Below are positions 54,875 to 63,558 of a stretch of 64,000 nt of DNA, piece after piece; positions within the stretch are counted from its first letter, which is position 1; each line of letters opens with the position of its first letter. Location: assembly GCF_000697965.2 (NCBI RefSeq), contig NZ_CP015881.1, positions 992,001 through 1,056,000 of the forward strand, written 5' to 3'. The notes beneath the pieces were generated by a model. It did no database searches. It had not been told where the DNA came from and saw nothing but the letters and a program-made list of their open reading frames with translations. Source of the DNA: Ensifer adhaerens (GTDB taxonomy: Bacteria > Pseudomonadota > Alphaproteobacteria > Rhizobiales > Rhizobiaceae). The position numbers and the translations under genes were made by a program.

Positions 54875-55918
54875 CTACGCCTCGCGCCGCGTCTGTGCAA
54901 TTTCTTTCACAAGGTATTCAATGGCCGCCAGTGTATCCAACCGCACCCATGTCTCAGGATGGCGATACACTGGATAGAGACTCAAAGCCGCAAAGGTGAG
55001 TTGATCGAGCGTCGGGCGCGCCCCCGACCTGCGACGCAAGGTGCTTTGCGAAGCCTTGCCCGATCGGTCGTCGGTAAGACCCCAGCCTGCATAAAACGGC
55101 GTTGCATAGCAACGGACAGGCAATCCCCGCAAAAGCGCATCGAAGCCCATTTGGCTGGACACTGTCCAGACCTCATCGACGATTTCGAGGATTGAGGCGG
55201 CAGAGACCTTGTCCGCCATCAAGATGATCCCGGGCGTTTTGGCAGCCCGCTCTGTCATGTAGCCGCGCCTATGGCCGGCGATCACATCTGGATGTGTCCG
55301 AACAACGCACTGAGCGCCGCTAGCGAGGGCATCATCCAACATCCGATGAAAGGACGCCGGCGATCCGAGCGCCTTTGCAACGGAAACATCCCCGTACACT
55401 TGATCCACGAGCAGCACCCTGCGCCGGTTAGTGCGTTCAATGCGCGGACTATGGTGGGGCAAGCTGTTGTATTTAGAAAGCTTGTTCGCCACCAGGGCCT
55501 CCCGGATGGTGGCACCCGTGTTTGTGAACTCCGCACGACCCGCTTCGGCGATCAACAACTCTAGACGCGAGGCACGACCCGCTTCGACCGGAAGCGCTTT
55601 GTCGTCGATAACAATCGAAATCGGCACACTGCCTTCCTTACCCAGACCCACGGAGCGTAGAAAGCCATCTTCGAGGTGCCAATGCGGTAGACCTCTGAGG
55701 CGTGCAATGCGGATAGCTGTCTTTGCCGGCAACCGACCGCCCCAAGAGACGATCCCGTCGAGTGAAGATGACAGCGTCGAATGAAGCGGCGCATCCCCGA
55801 AGTAGTTCCGCAGCCAGGGGAATGCCTGCTGCACGAAAAAGGATGCCCCTATTCTGGAACCCCATCTCGGGTGCCAGGGGCGCGTTGTTTCTGGCGATAC
55901 TTCGTCCAGCTCGTTCAT
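54875..55918 (-). CDS. KpsC/LpsZ-like capsule polysaccharide transferase, single domain (3 of 3)
   Basis: 347 residues with HLEDGFLRSVGLGKEG, DQVYGDVSVAKALGSPASF, VRTHPDVIAGHRRGYM, SSQMGFDALLRGLPVRCYA and TPFYAGWGLTDDR. It stands alone between the LacI regulator and the inositol-type operon, convergent with lacI, away from the capsule genes. It is the most divergent of the three copies. It could act on a different glycan lipid primer. Confidence 0.85.
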   Translation of the reverse strand: MNELDEVSPETTRPWHPRWGSRIGASFFVQQAFPWLRNYFGDAPLHSTLSSSLDGIVSWGGRLPAKTAIRIARLRGLPHWHLEDGFLRSVGLGKEGSVPISIVIDDKALPVEAGRASRLELLIAEAGRAEFTNTGATIREALVANKLSKYNSLPHHSPRIERTNRRRVLLVDQVYGDVSVAKALGSPASFHRMLDDALASGAQCVVRTHPDVIAGHRRGYMTERAAKTPGIILMADKVSAASILEIVDEVWTVSSQMGFDALLRGLPVRCYATPFYAGWGLTDDRSGKASQSTLRRRSGARPTLDQLTFAALSLYPVYRHPETWVRLDTLAAIEYLVKEIAQTRREA

Positions 55919-56173
55919 CCCTTTGTCTCAAGCCGCTAAAGTTCTCAACTTCGTCCGGCCAAAAACCATCTCCCCTTCAGAAATGCAATTGCCAACTTGA
56001 AGCAGGAGCGATCGGAGATCTCTTAACCACTGGGAAGCATGTCAGAGAGAATTTGGTACCCACGCAGGAATGAAAGAATTCCATCACTGACGAAGGACAA
56101 TCTTGCAGCAATGCAAGGCCTTTTCGCGCTGTGCTCTTTGACTGCGCTCCGACAGTTGGTGAATTGTCCGCAA

Positions 56174-56207
56174 GGTTATAAATGGAATGAACGTTCCATT
56201 TATAACC
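56174..56207. promoter_or_regulatory. IolR-type operator, perfect 14-bp inverted repeat
   Basis: GGTTATAAATGGAA and its exact complement flank TGAACG. The core GGAA-N6-TTCC is the motif described for the rhizobial inositol repressor IolR. It overlaps a TATAAA that could be the -10 box and lies 31 bases before the GTG of the isomerase gene, so binding should block transcription. Confidence 0.8.
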
Positions 56208-56237
56208 CATAGCCACCCCACTGGAGGAGACATTCCC

Positions 56238-57050
56238 GTGACCGCCCTGCCCTTCGCCCTCAATCACATGACGACGCCGAATCTACCGCTTGGCGACTTT
56301 TTCCAACTCGCCAAATCGCTCGGCATGACCTCTGTCGAAATCCGCAACGATCTCACCGGTAACGCCATCCTGGACGGCACGCCGGCGAAGGATGTCGCCG
56401 CCCTCGCCGGCCGTCACGGCATCACGATCATCTCGATCAATGCACTTCAACGTTTCAACGAATGGAACGAGGCCCGTCAGGCCGAAGCCGAAGAACTGAT
56501 CGCCTATGCACGCGACTGCGGCGCCAAGGCCCTTGTCCTCGTTCCCGTAAACGACGGCACGGGCCAGGCCGATGGCGAACGCCAGGAAAATCTTCGCAAA
56601 GCTCTTTCGGCACTGAAGCCGATGATCGAAAAGGCCGGGATCATCGGCCTCGTCGAACCACTCGGCTTCGAAATCTGCTCACTGCGCTCGAAGACGGAGG
56701 CTGTCGAGGCAATCAAGGTCGTCGATGGTGAGAAGACCTTCCACCTCGTGCACGACACGTTTCACCACCACCTCGCCGGCGAGCCTGCGATATTTCCCGA
56801 GATGACCGGCCTCATCCACATTTCCGGGGTCGCGGATGAACGTGTCGCGGTGGCGGATCTGCGTGATTCGCACCGCGTTCTCGTCGATCGGAGCGACCTG
56901 CTCGACAATGTCGGACAGATTCGGCGCCTGCGCGCGGCGGGCTATGCAGGGCCACTCTCCTTTGAGCCATTTGCCGCCGAAGTCCACGGATTGGCGGATC
57001 CCGCCGCCGCGGTGGGACAGAGCGTGGATTACATCCGAGGCCATATCTAA
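56238..57050 (+). CDS. Sugar/inosose isomerase, xylose-isomerase-like TIM barrel (IolI-like)
   Basis: The GTG at 56238 has GGAGGAG eight bases upstream; earlier in-frame codons lie inside the operator. The 270 residues form an AP-endonuclease-2-type TIM barrel with metal ligands expected in GLVEPLGFEI, HLVHDTFHHHLAG, GLIHISGVADERV and LSFEPFA. IolI-type enzymes interconvert 2-keto-myo-inositol and 1-keto-D-chiro-inositol. The IolR-type site upstream and the ABC transporter downstream support an inositol role. Confidence 0.78.
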   Translation: MTALPFALNHMTTPNLPLGDFFQLAKSLGMTSVEIRNDLTGNAILDGTPAKDVAALAGRHGITIISINALQRFNEWNEARQAEAEELIAYARDCGAKALVLVPVNDGTGQADGERQENLRKALSALKPMIEKAGIIGLVEPLGFEICSLRSKTEAVEAIKVVDGEKTFHLVHDTFHHHLAGEPAIFPEMTGLIHISGVADERVAVADLRDSHRVLVDRSDLLDNVGQIRRLRAAGYAGPLSFEPFAAEVHGLADPAAAVGQSVDYIRGHI

Positions 57051-57121
57051 GCTCCCCCGGCGCGAGGCGGGCAAATCAGCAGCGGGCGCCGCATCAGGCC
57101 TTGACGGCGTCCGTATAAAAT

Positions 57122-57135
57122 GGAATACATATTCC
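57122..57135. promoter_or_regulatory. Second IolR-type operator
   Basis: GGAA-TACATA-TTCC within ATGGAATACATATTCCG, with the same half-sites and spacing as the site at 56174. It lies 145 bases before the binding-protein start, in the gap after the isomerase gene, suggesting a separate inositol-responsive promoter for the transporter. Confidence 0.72.
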
Positions 57136-57279
57136 GTAATCGCAATTTGCTGGTTCGTTTATTCCGTTTTGTTCGAAAGCGCAGCGGGAGTGCCGCTTTC
57201 GAAATGAATGAGCGCAATCGGCCATTGCGTCCCCGGCAGGAGAAGGTGGCGCCGGGCACCATTGTGGAGGAGAAAGACA

Positions 57280-58209
57280 ATGAAGAAATTTGTGCTCAGC
57301 ACAGCGCTGGCGATGATGATGTCGACGGCAGCCCATGCCGAGACCATCGGCGTATCCATGGCCCTTTTCGACGACAATTTCCTGACGGTCTTGCGCAACG
57401 GCATGTCCGACTACGCCAAGACGCTCGATGGGGTCGAACTGCAGATCGAAGACGCGCAGAACGACGTCTCCAAGCAGCAGAGCCAGATCCAGAACTTCAT
57501 CGCCGCCGGCGTGACCGCGATCATCGTCAACCCGGTCGATACGGATGCGACGGCTGCCATGTCGAAGATCGCAGCGGATGCCGGCATCCCGCTCGTCTAC
57601 GTCAACCGCGAACCGGTCAACGTGGACACGCTGCCGGATAAGCAGGCTTTCGTGGCATCGAACGAGCAGGAATCCGGCACGCTGCAGACGCAGGAAATCT
57701 GCAAGATGCTCGGCGGCAAGGGCAAGGCCGTCGTGATGATGGGCGAACTGTCCAACCAGGCCGCCCGCATGCGCACCAAGGACATCCACGACGTACTTGC
57801 CACCGACCAGTGCAAGGGCATTGAGATCGTCGAGGAGCAGACCGCCAACTGGTCGCGTACGCAGGGCTCGGACCTGTTGACGAACTGGCTTTCGGCCGGT
57901 CTTGAGTTTGACGCCGTCATCTCCAACAACGACGAAATGGCGATCGGCGCGATCCAGGCGCTGAAGGCCGCGGGTCGTTCGATGGACAGCGTCGTCATCG
58001 GCGGCATCGACGCTACGCAGGATGCGCTCGCTGCGATGGCTGCCGGCGACCTTGACGTCACGGTGTTCCAGAACGCCGCCGGCCAGGGCAAGGGCTCGGT
58101 CGACGCCGCACTGAAGCTCGCAAAGGGCGAGCCGGTGGACAAGAAGGTCTACATTCCCTTCGAGCTCGTCACCAAGGACAACCTCGACAAGTACCAGGCG
58201 AAGAACTGA
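57280..58209 (+). CDS. Periplasmic sugar-binding protein, inositol/rhizopine type
   Basis: Start at 57280 after GGAGGAG; 309 residues. A clear signal peptide (MKKFVLSTALAMMMSTAAHA) precedes a type 1 periplasmic binding domain: TIGVSMALFDDNFLTVLRNG, FIAAGVTAIIVNPVDTDATA, VNREPV, MGELSNQAARMRTKD, ISNNDEMAIGAIQAL and VVIGGIDATQDALAAM. Closest by pattern to rhizopine-binding MocB and myo-inositol-binding proteins of rhizobia. It delivers substrate to the permease encoded downstream. Confidence 0.88.
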   Translation: MKKFVLSTALAMMMSTAAHAETIGVSMALFDDNFLTVLRNGMSDYAKTLDGVELQIEDAQNDVSKQQSQIQNFIAAGVTAIIVNPVDTDATAAMSKIAADAGIPLVYVNREPVNVDTLPDKQAFVASNEQESGTLQTQEICKMLGGKGKAVVMMGELSNQAARMRTKDIHDVLATDQCKGIEIVEEQTANWSRTQGSDLLTNWLSAGLEFDAVISNNDEMAIGAIQALKAAGRSMDSVVIGGIDATQDALAAMAAGDLDVTVFQNAAGQGKGSVDAALKLAKGEPVDKKVYIPFELVTKDNLDKYQAKN

Positions 58210-58220
58210 TCGCCACAGTC

Positions 58221-58246
58221 GGGAGCGCGGGCAAACCCGCGCTCCC
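58221..58246 (+). terminator. Strong hairpin between binding-protein and ATPase genes
   Basis: GGGAGCGCGGG pairs with CCCGCGCTCCC around a CAAA loop, 12 bases after the stop codon, followed by CCTTTAAAA. It is likely a partial terminator or mRNA-stabilising stem that keeps the binding protein more abundant than the membrane subunits. Confidence 0.65.
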
Positions 58247-58374
58247 CCTTTAAAATGCAGGTCCGTCCGCAAATGCCTGCGTCCAATGGATGCCGCATGC
58301 GGTAAGATGGGCTGGTCACCCGCCAGCGACGAGGACTTTCCGCGACAGCCGGAAACGACGGGGAGGCAAGGAAC

Positions 58375-59916
58375 ATGACGCTCAGTCCGACAACGATGGC
58401 AGCCGTGCGCGCCAGCGGCGCGGTACCCAAAGCCGAATATCTTCTTTCTGCAGAAGGCATCCGCAAGGAATTCCCTGGTGTCGTCGCGCTCGACGATGTC
58501 GAGTTCAAGCTGAAGCGCGGCACGGTACATGCGCTGATGGGCGAAAACGGCGCCGGCAAATCGACGCTGATGAAGATCCTCGCCGGCATCTACACGCCCG
58601 ACAAAGGCGACGTGAAGCTTAAAGGTGCCGAAATCCGGCTGAAGTCGCCGCTCGACGCCCTCGAAAACGGCATCGCCATGATCCATCAGGAGCTGAACCT
58701 GATGCCGTTCATGACGGTCGCGGAAAACATCTGGATCCGCCGGGAACCGAAGAACCGCTTTGGCTTCGTCGATCACGGCGAGATGAAGCGCATCACCGCC
58801 CGCCTGTTCGATCGCCTGAAGATCAAGATCGATCCGGAGATCGAGGTCCGCCACCTCTCGGTGGCCAACCGGCAGATGGTCGAGATCGCCAAGGCGGTCT
58901 CCTACGAATCCGACGTGTTGATCATGGACGAGCCGACGTCTGCGCTGACCGAGCGCGAGGTCGCGCACCTTTTCGAAATCATCCGGGATCTGCGCGAACA
59001 GGGCATCGGCATCGTCTACATCACCCACAAAATGAACGAGCTGTTCGAGATCGCCGACGAATTCTCGGTTTTCCGCGACGGCAAGTTTATCGGCACCCAC
59101 GCCTCAAGCGACGTTACCCGCGACGACATCATCCGCATGATGGTTGGTCGCGAGATCACCCAGATGTTTCCGAAGGAAGAAGTGCCGATCGGCGACGTTG
59201 TCCTGTCGGTCAAGAACCTCGCGCTTGACGGCGTCTTCCGCGACGTCTCCTTCGACGTCCGCGCCGGCGAAATCCTCGGCATTGCCGGCCTCGTCGGCTC
59301 CGGGCGCTCGAACGTCGCCGAAACCCTCTTCGGCGTCACGCCTGCAAGCTCCGGCACGATTTCAATCGACGGCAAGACACTTTCAATCGACAGCCCGAAC
59401 ACGGCGATCCGCAACCGCATGGCGTTTCTGACCGAAGACCGCAAGGACACCGGCTGTCTCCTGATCCTCGACATTCTCGAAAACATGCAGATTGCCGTGC
59501 TCCAGGATCGTTTCGTCAAGGGCGGCTTCGTGACCGAAAAACAGGTCACGGCGGCCTGCGAAGAAATGAGCCGCAAGCTGCGTGTCAAGACGCCGAACCT
59601 GCAGGAGCGCATCGAGAACCTCTCGGGCGGCAACCAGCAGAAGGTGTTGATCGGCCGCTGGCTGCTCACAAATCCGCGCATCCTGATCCTCGACGAGCCG
59701 ACACGCGGCATTGATGTCGGCGCCAAGGCGGAAATTCACCGTCTCGTCACCGAACTCGCGCGCAACGGCGTCGCCGTCATCATGATCTCCTCGGAGATGC
59801 CCGAAGTGCTCGGTATGAGCGACCGCATCATGGTCATGCACGAGGGCCGCGTCACCGGCTTCCTCGACAGGGCCGAAGCAACCCAGATCAAGGTCATGGA
59901 GCTCGCCGCGAGCTGA
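58375..59916 (+). CDS. Sugar ABC transporter ATPase, double domain (inositol/ribose type)
   Basis: 513 residues with two ABC domains. First: Walker [17 protein letters not shown] and Walker [13 protein letters not shown], signature degenerate (LSVANRQ). Second: [17 protein letters not shown] with an altered Walker A, signature [15 protein letters not shown] and [19 protein letters not shown]. This asymmetry is usual for RbsA-type ATPases. GGGGAGGC lies ten bases before the ATG. Confidence 0.93.
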   Translation: MTLSPTTMAAVRASGAVPKAEYLLSAEGIRKEFPGVVALDDVEFKLKRGTVHALMGENGAGKSTLMKILAGIYTPDKGDVKLKGAEIRLKSPLDALENGIAMIHQELNLMPFMTVAENIWIRREPKNRFGFVDHGEMKRITARLFDRLKIKIDPEIEVRHLSVANRQMVEIAKAVSYESDVLIMDEPTSALTEREVAHLFEIIRDLREQGIGIVYITHKMNELFEIADEFSVFRDGKFIGTHASSDVTRDDIIRMMVGREITQMFPKEEVPIGDVVLSVKNLALDGVFRDVSFDVRAGEILGIAGLVGSGRSNVAETLFGVTPASSGTISIDGKTLSIDSPNTAIRNRMAFLTEDRKDTGCLLILDILENMQIAVLQDRFVKGGFVTEKQVTAACEEMSRKLRVKTPNLQERIENLSGGNQQKVLIGRWLLTNPRILILDEPTRGIDVGAKAEIHRLVTELARNGVAVIMISSEMPEVLGMSDRIMVMHEGRVTGFLDRAEATQIKVMELAAS

Positions 59917-59947
59917 GCGGGAAACGACCCCAAAGGGAGGACTGAAA

Positions 59948-60973
59948 ATGGATACCAATGTCGCCGCACAGGGAGCGAGCGCACCGCTCTCAGGAACAAG
60001 GCGCCGCTTGCCGCCTGAATTCAACATCTTCCTGGTCTTGATCGGCATCGCGCTGGTCTATGAGATCCTCGGCTGGATTTTCGTCGGCCAGAGCTTCCTC
60101 ATGAACCCGCAGCGCCTGACGATCATGATCCTGCAAGTGTCCGTGATTGGCATCATCGCCGTCGGCGTCACCCAGGTCATCATAACGGGCGGCATCGACC
60201 TTTCCTCCGGCTCCGTCGTCGGCATGACGGCGATGATCTCGGCAAGCGTCGCCCAGGCCTCCACCTGGCCGCGCGCGCTCTATCCGTCCTTGACCGATAT
60301 GCCGGCGATCGTCCCGATCGGGCTTGGCATCGGCATCGGGCTACTCGCCGGCTTTATCAACGGCCAGCTGATTGCCCGCACGAAGATCCCGCCCTTCATC
60401 GCCACGCTCGGCATGATGGTTTCGGCACGCGGCATTTCCAAGTGGTACACCAAGGGCCAGCCGGTCTCGGGTCTCACCGATCAGTTCAACTTCATCGGAA
60501 CCGGCATCTGGCCCGTCATCGTCTTCCTGGTCGTCGCGCTCATCTTCCACATCGCGCTGCGCTACACTCGCTACGGCAAGTTCACCTATGCGATCGGCGC
60601 CAATGTGCAGGCAGCCCGTGTCTCCGGCATCAATGTCGAGGCGCATTTGATCAAGGTCTATGCCATCGCCGGCATGCTGGCGGGCCTCGCCGGTGTCGTC
60701 ACGGCTGCCCGTGCGCAGACAGCACAGGCCGGCATGGGCGTCATGTACGAACTCGACGCGATCGCCGCGACCGTTATCGGCGGAACCTCGCTGACGGGTG
60801 GCGTCGGCCGGGTCACCGGCACGGTCATAGGCACCATCATCCTTGGCGTCATGACCTCAGGCTTCACCTTCCTTCGGGTCGACGCCTACTACCAGGAAAT
60901 CGTCAAGGGCCTGATCATCGTCGCGGCTGTCGTGATCGACGTCTATCGACAGAAGAACCGCAAGAAGGCCTGA
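59948..60973 (+). CDS. Sugar ABC transporter permease (inositol/ribose type)
   Basis: 341 residues, RbsC type, with about ten membrane spans; the conserved block VTQVIITGGIDLSSGSVVGM and the ATPase-contact loop AIGANVQAARVSGINVEAHL are present. GGGAGG precedes the ATG and it directly follows the ATPase gene. Last gene of the operon. Confidence 0.93.
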   Translation: MDTNVAAQGASAPLSGTRRRLPPEFNIFLVLIGIALVYEILGWIFVGQSFLMNPQRLTIMILQVSVIGIIAVGVTQVIITGGIDLSSGSVVGMTAMISASVAQASTWPRALYPSLTDMPAIVPIGLGIGIGLLAGFINGQLIARTKIPPFIATLGMMVSARGISKWYTKGQPVSGLTDQFNFIGTGIWPVIVFLVVALIFHIALRYTRYGKFTYAIGANVQAARVSGINVEAHLIKVYAIAGMLAGLAGVVTAARAQTAQAGMGVMYELDAIAATVIGGTSLTGGVGRVTGTVIGTIILGVMTSGFTFLRVDAYYQEIVKGLIIVAAVVIDVYRQKNRKKA

Positions 60974-61012
60974 GTCCCAAAAGCAATACTCTCCTCCCAG
61001 TGAAGCCAACTG

Positions 61013-61038
61013 GCCGGGATGATGAAAGTCATCCCGGC
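61013..61038 (+). terminator. Rho-independent terminator of the ABC transporter operon
   Basis: GCCGGGATGA pairs with TCATCCCGGC around TGAAAG and is followed by ATTTTATTTTG, 40 bases after the permease stop. Confidence 0.9.
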
Positions 61039-61186
61039 ATTTTATTTTGTTCAGAAGGCTATATCGCCAGGCTCAAGCCGTTTTCCACATATGCTTGGCG
61101 CGCAGGGCTGCCCCGGCGCACACGCTCTGGCAAAGTCCTTGGCGATGCACTATAAGACAGGCGTTCAAAACTATTGGAGACTTCCC

Positions 61187-61309
61187 ATGTTGTCGCAGCG
61201 CAAGCTTGCGAGCCAGTTTCAGCCGCGTTTCGTTCTTCAGCTTTGGAACGCGATGCTGCGGGTACAGACCCGCGAGACAGCTTCCTTCTTCGGCCACCGC
61301 GGCCGCTAA
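61187..61309 (+). CDS. Possible 40-residue basic protein
   Basis: TTGGAGA lies seven bases before an ATG that opens 40 codons (LSQRKLASQFQPRFVLQLWN..., ending in a basic HRGR). A TATAAG-type -10 lies about 35 bases upstream. It fills the gap between the transporter terminator and the convergent histidine kinase gene. No family recognised; coding status uncertain. Confidence 0.35.
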   Translation: MLSQRKLASQFQPRFVLQLWNAMLRVQTRETASFFGHRGR

Positions 61310-61427
61310 GCAAGACCCCAAAAAACCTGAATTGCCCCAGCCGCGTGAGCGTGTCGCCCGACCGCTCGCAGATGGCTTTCGCTCAACCGGCCCGCATTTG
61401 GCGGCGCTGGGCTGAGCCTATTCATGC

Positions 61428-62807
61428 TTAGCCCTCTGGAAAGCGGATGGTCACCTTGAGGCCGCGGCCGTCAGCCCCCTCACTGAGGCTGGTTGTCGCG
61501 CCGTAAAGCTCGGCAATCTCTTCGACGATCGGCAGCCCGAGCCCTGAGCCGGGCGCGTCACTGCCGCCACGCTCGAAACGCCTGAGCACCGTCTCGTGCA
61601 ATTCCGGCCGAATGCCCGGTCCGTTATCCTCCACCTCCAGCGACACCGAACCGTCCCGCGCAAAGACACGGCTCGTCACTTCTGCACCGCGACCGGCATA
61701 AAGCAGCGCGTTGCCGATCAGGTTCTTGAGCAGTTCACCGATGAGCAACGGCTCGGCACGGATGAAAGCCTCACCACCACCGTCAAAGCCGAGATCGATA
61801 TCCGCGTCGCCGGCCGCCGGCACATGCTCTGCCGTTATCTCCCGCACCAGTTCGACCAAATCGATGCGCTCCAGCGAACGTGCCTCATCCTTGCCGGCAG
61901 CATCGATCTTCGCCATCAGCAGCAGCTGCCCCAGAATGCGCTCGGCATTGGCGACCGCCTCGTCGGCCTTTTTCACAGCACTTCTCGTCTCCTCGATCGA
62001 GCCGGCGCGTTGCGCCAGGGCGAGTTGCGTGCGGATGATGGCGAGCGGCGTGCGCAGCTGGTGGCTGGCATTGCCGGTGAAATTGCGAAGCGCATCGAGC
62101 GCCGACTGCAAGCGCCCCATGAAGGAATTGACCGTGTCGACGAGGCCCTGGACTTCGTTCGGAACCCGCTCGCCGATCGGATGCAGATCGTCCGGACTGC
62201 GCTCCGAGATCGCGTCACCCAGCCTGTAGAGCGGCCGCAAGGAAAACGTAACCGCGATCCAGACGATCATCGCCGCACCGGCAATCATCATGCCGAGGCG
62301 GAGCGCCGAGCGCACCAGGATCGTCTGCGCCAGATGTCGGCGCGCGATTGTCGTTTCGGCAACCGTGACCACGAAGGGCACGGAATTGATGCCGGTTGAC
62401 GCGGAGCGGCGAAGGGCGGCAATGCGGATCGGTTCGCCGCGGAAGATCGAATCCGCAAAGGTGGTCGATGCGCCGGGCTCCTCCGCCAGCGACGGCAGCG
62501 TCTGGTAGCCGGTGATGAACTGGCCGGGCGGGCCATCGACCCGGTAGAACACCCGGTCCTGCGCGGCCGACGTCAGCATTTCCAGCGCGACATAGGGGAT
62601 GTCGACTTCGAGCGACCCGTCTTCCGCCACGACCACGCGCTCGGCGATTGCCAGCGCCGAGCCGGCAAGCACCCGATCGGAAACGACGTTGGCGGTCGTC
62701 ACGGCCTCCCGATAGGTATCCATCAGTGCAATGACCCCGATCACCACCGTCGAGATCAACAGCCAGCCAAGCAGGCGCCGGCGGAGGGAATAGACCGTCG
62801 TCCTCAT
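61428..62807 (-). CDS. Sensor histidine kinase, TctE-like
   Basis: 459 residues. Two membrane spans (about residues 12-32 and 165-187) enclose a periplasmic 2CSK_N-type sensor domain. A HAMP linker, the phospho-acceptor box FTGNASHQLRTPLAIIRTQL, the N-box LLKNLIGNALLYAGRG and the G-boxes VEDNGPGIRPE and GSGLGLPIVEEIA follow. It overlaps the response regulator stop by four bases, forming one unit with it. Confidence 0.93.
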   Translation of the reverse strand: MRTTVYSLRRRLLGWLLISTVVIGVIALMDTYREAVTTANVVSDRVLAGSALAIAERVVVAEDGSLEVDIPYVALEMLTSAAQDRVFYRVDGPPGQFITGYQTLPSLAEEPGASTTFADSIFRGEPIRIAALRRSASTGINSVPFVVTVAETTIARRHLAQTILVRSALRLGMMIAGAAMIVWIAVTFSLRPLYRLGDAISERSPDDLHPIGERVPNEVQGLVDTVNSFMGRLQSALDALRNFTGNASHQLRTPLAIIRTQLALAQRAGSIEETRSAVKKADEAVANAERILGQLLLMAKIDAAGKDEARSLERIDLVELVREITAEHVPAAGDADIDLGFDGGGEAFIRAEPLLIGELLKNLIGNALLYAGRGAEVTSRVFARDGSVSLEVEDNGPGIRPELHETVLRRFERGGSDAPGSGLGLPIVEEIAELYGATTSLSEGADGRGLKVTIRFPEG

Positions 62808-63481
62808 TCCGGCCCGGCCGCCTTGTCGAGATAGTAGCCGATGCCGCGGGCGGTGCGCACGGTCAGCCCATGCGGCGCGAGCCGCTTGCGCAGCCTGCTG
62901 ACATATTGTTCGATCGCGTTGGAGCTCAAGTCGTCGTCGAACCCTGTCAGCGACTGCATGATCGCATCCTTGGCGACCACCTTGCCGGCACGCATGAACA
63001 GAAGCTCCAGAAGTCCGAGCTCGCGCGCCGGGATCTCGATCGGCGCGCCGCCGGACGAGAAGCTGCGGGTGTTGAGATCGAGTGACACATTGCCGTAACT
63101 GACGGTCGAGGCCCTGAGGCCCGCCTGACGGCGCAAGAGCACGCGCACGCGCGCTTCGAGCTCGCCGACGTCGAAAGGTTTGATCATGTAGTCGTCGGCG
63201 CCGAGGTCGAGCCCCTTGATCCGCTCTTCGGGCGCGCCCCTTGCCGTCAGGATCAAGACCGCGGCGCGGTTCTGGCGAGCACGCATCGCCCTCAGCACAT
63301 CGAGGCCATCCATTTCAGGCAGATTGAGATCGAGAATGACAAGATCGAACGTTTCGGTGGCGGCCACCGCATGCGCCGACGCACCGTCACTGACGACATC
63401 GACGGCGTAGCCGCTGCCGCGCAAGATAGCCGACAGGCCCTCGGCCAGGTCCTGGTTGTCCTCAACAAGCAAGATACGCAA
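62804..63481 (-). CDS. Response regulator, OmpR/TctD type
   Basis: 225 residues. The receiver domain has the acidic pair (LLVEDNQD), the phosphorylatable Asp51 (DLVILDLNLPEMDGLDVLRA) and the conserved Lys in DYMIKPFDVGEL. A winged-helix DNA-binding domain follows (IEIPARELGLLELLFMRAGK...VSRLRKRLAP). First gene of the two-component operon; divergent from the binding-protein gene, which is its probable target. Confidence 0.94.
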   Translation of the reverse strand: MRILLVEDNQDLAEGLSAILRGSGYAVDVVSDGASAHAVAATETFDLVILDLNLPEMDGLDVLRAMRARQNRAAVLILTARGAPEERIKGLDLGADDYMIKPFDVGELEARVRVLLRRQAGLRASTVSYGNVSLDLNTRSFSSGGAPIEIPARELGLLELLFMRAGKVVAKDAIMQSLTGFDDDLSSNAIEQYVSRLRKRLAPHGLTVRTARGIGYYLDKAAGPE

Positions 63482-63558
63482 CTATCATCACTCCCCCGAC
63501 CACCTTATCCGCCGACGCCTTGCTTGTGAACGGTACGACACTGAGGCATTGTGGATTC

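Noticed and set aside
57094..59100. 668-codon minus-strand frame opposite the binding protein and ATPase genes
   Set aside because: Spans two unrelated, well-supported plus-strand genes and their hairpin; His/Asp/Val-rich mirror composition.
61125..61160. Sigma-54-like promoter before the 40-residue frame
   Set aside because: TGGCAAAGTCCTTGG lacks the conserved GC of the -12 element.
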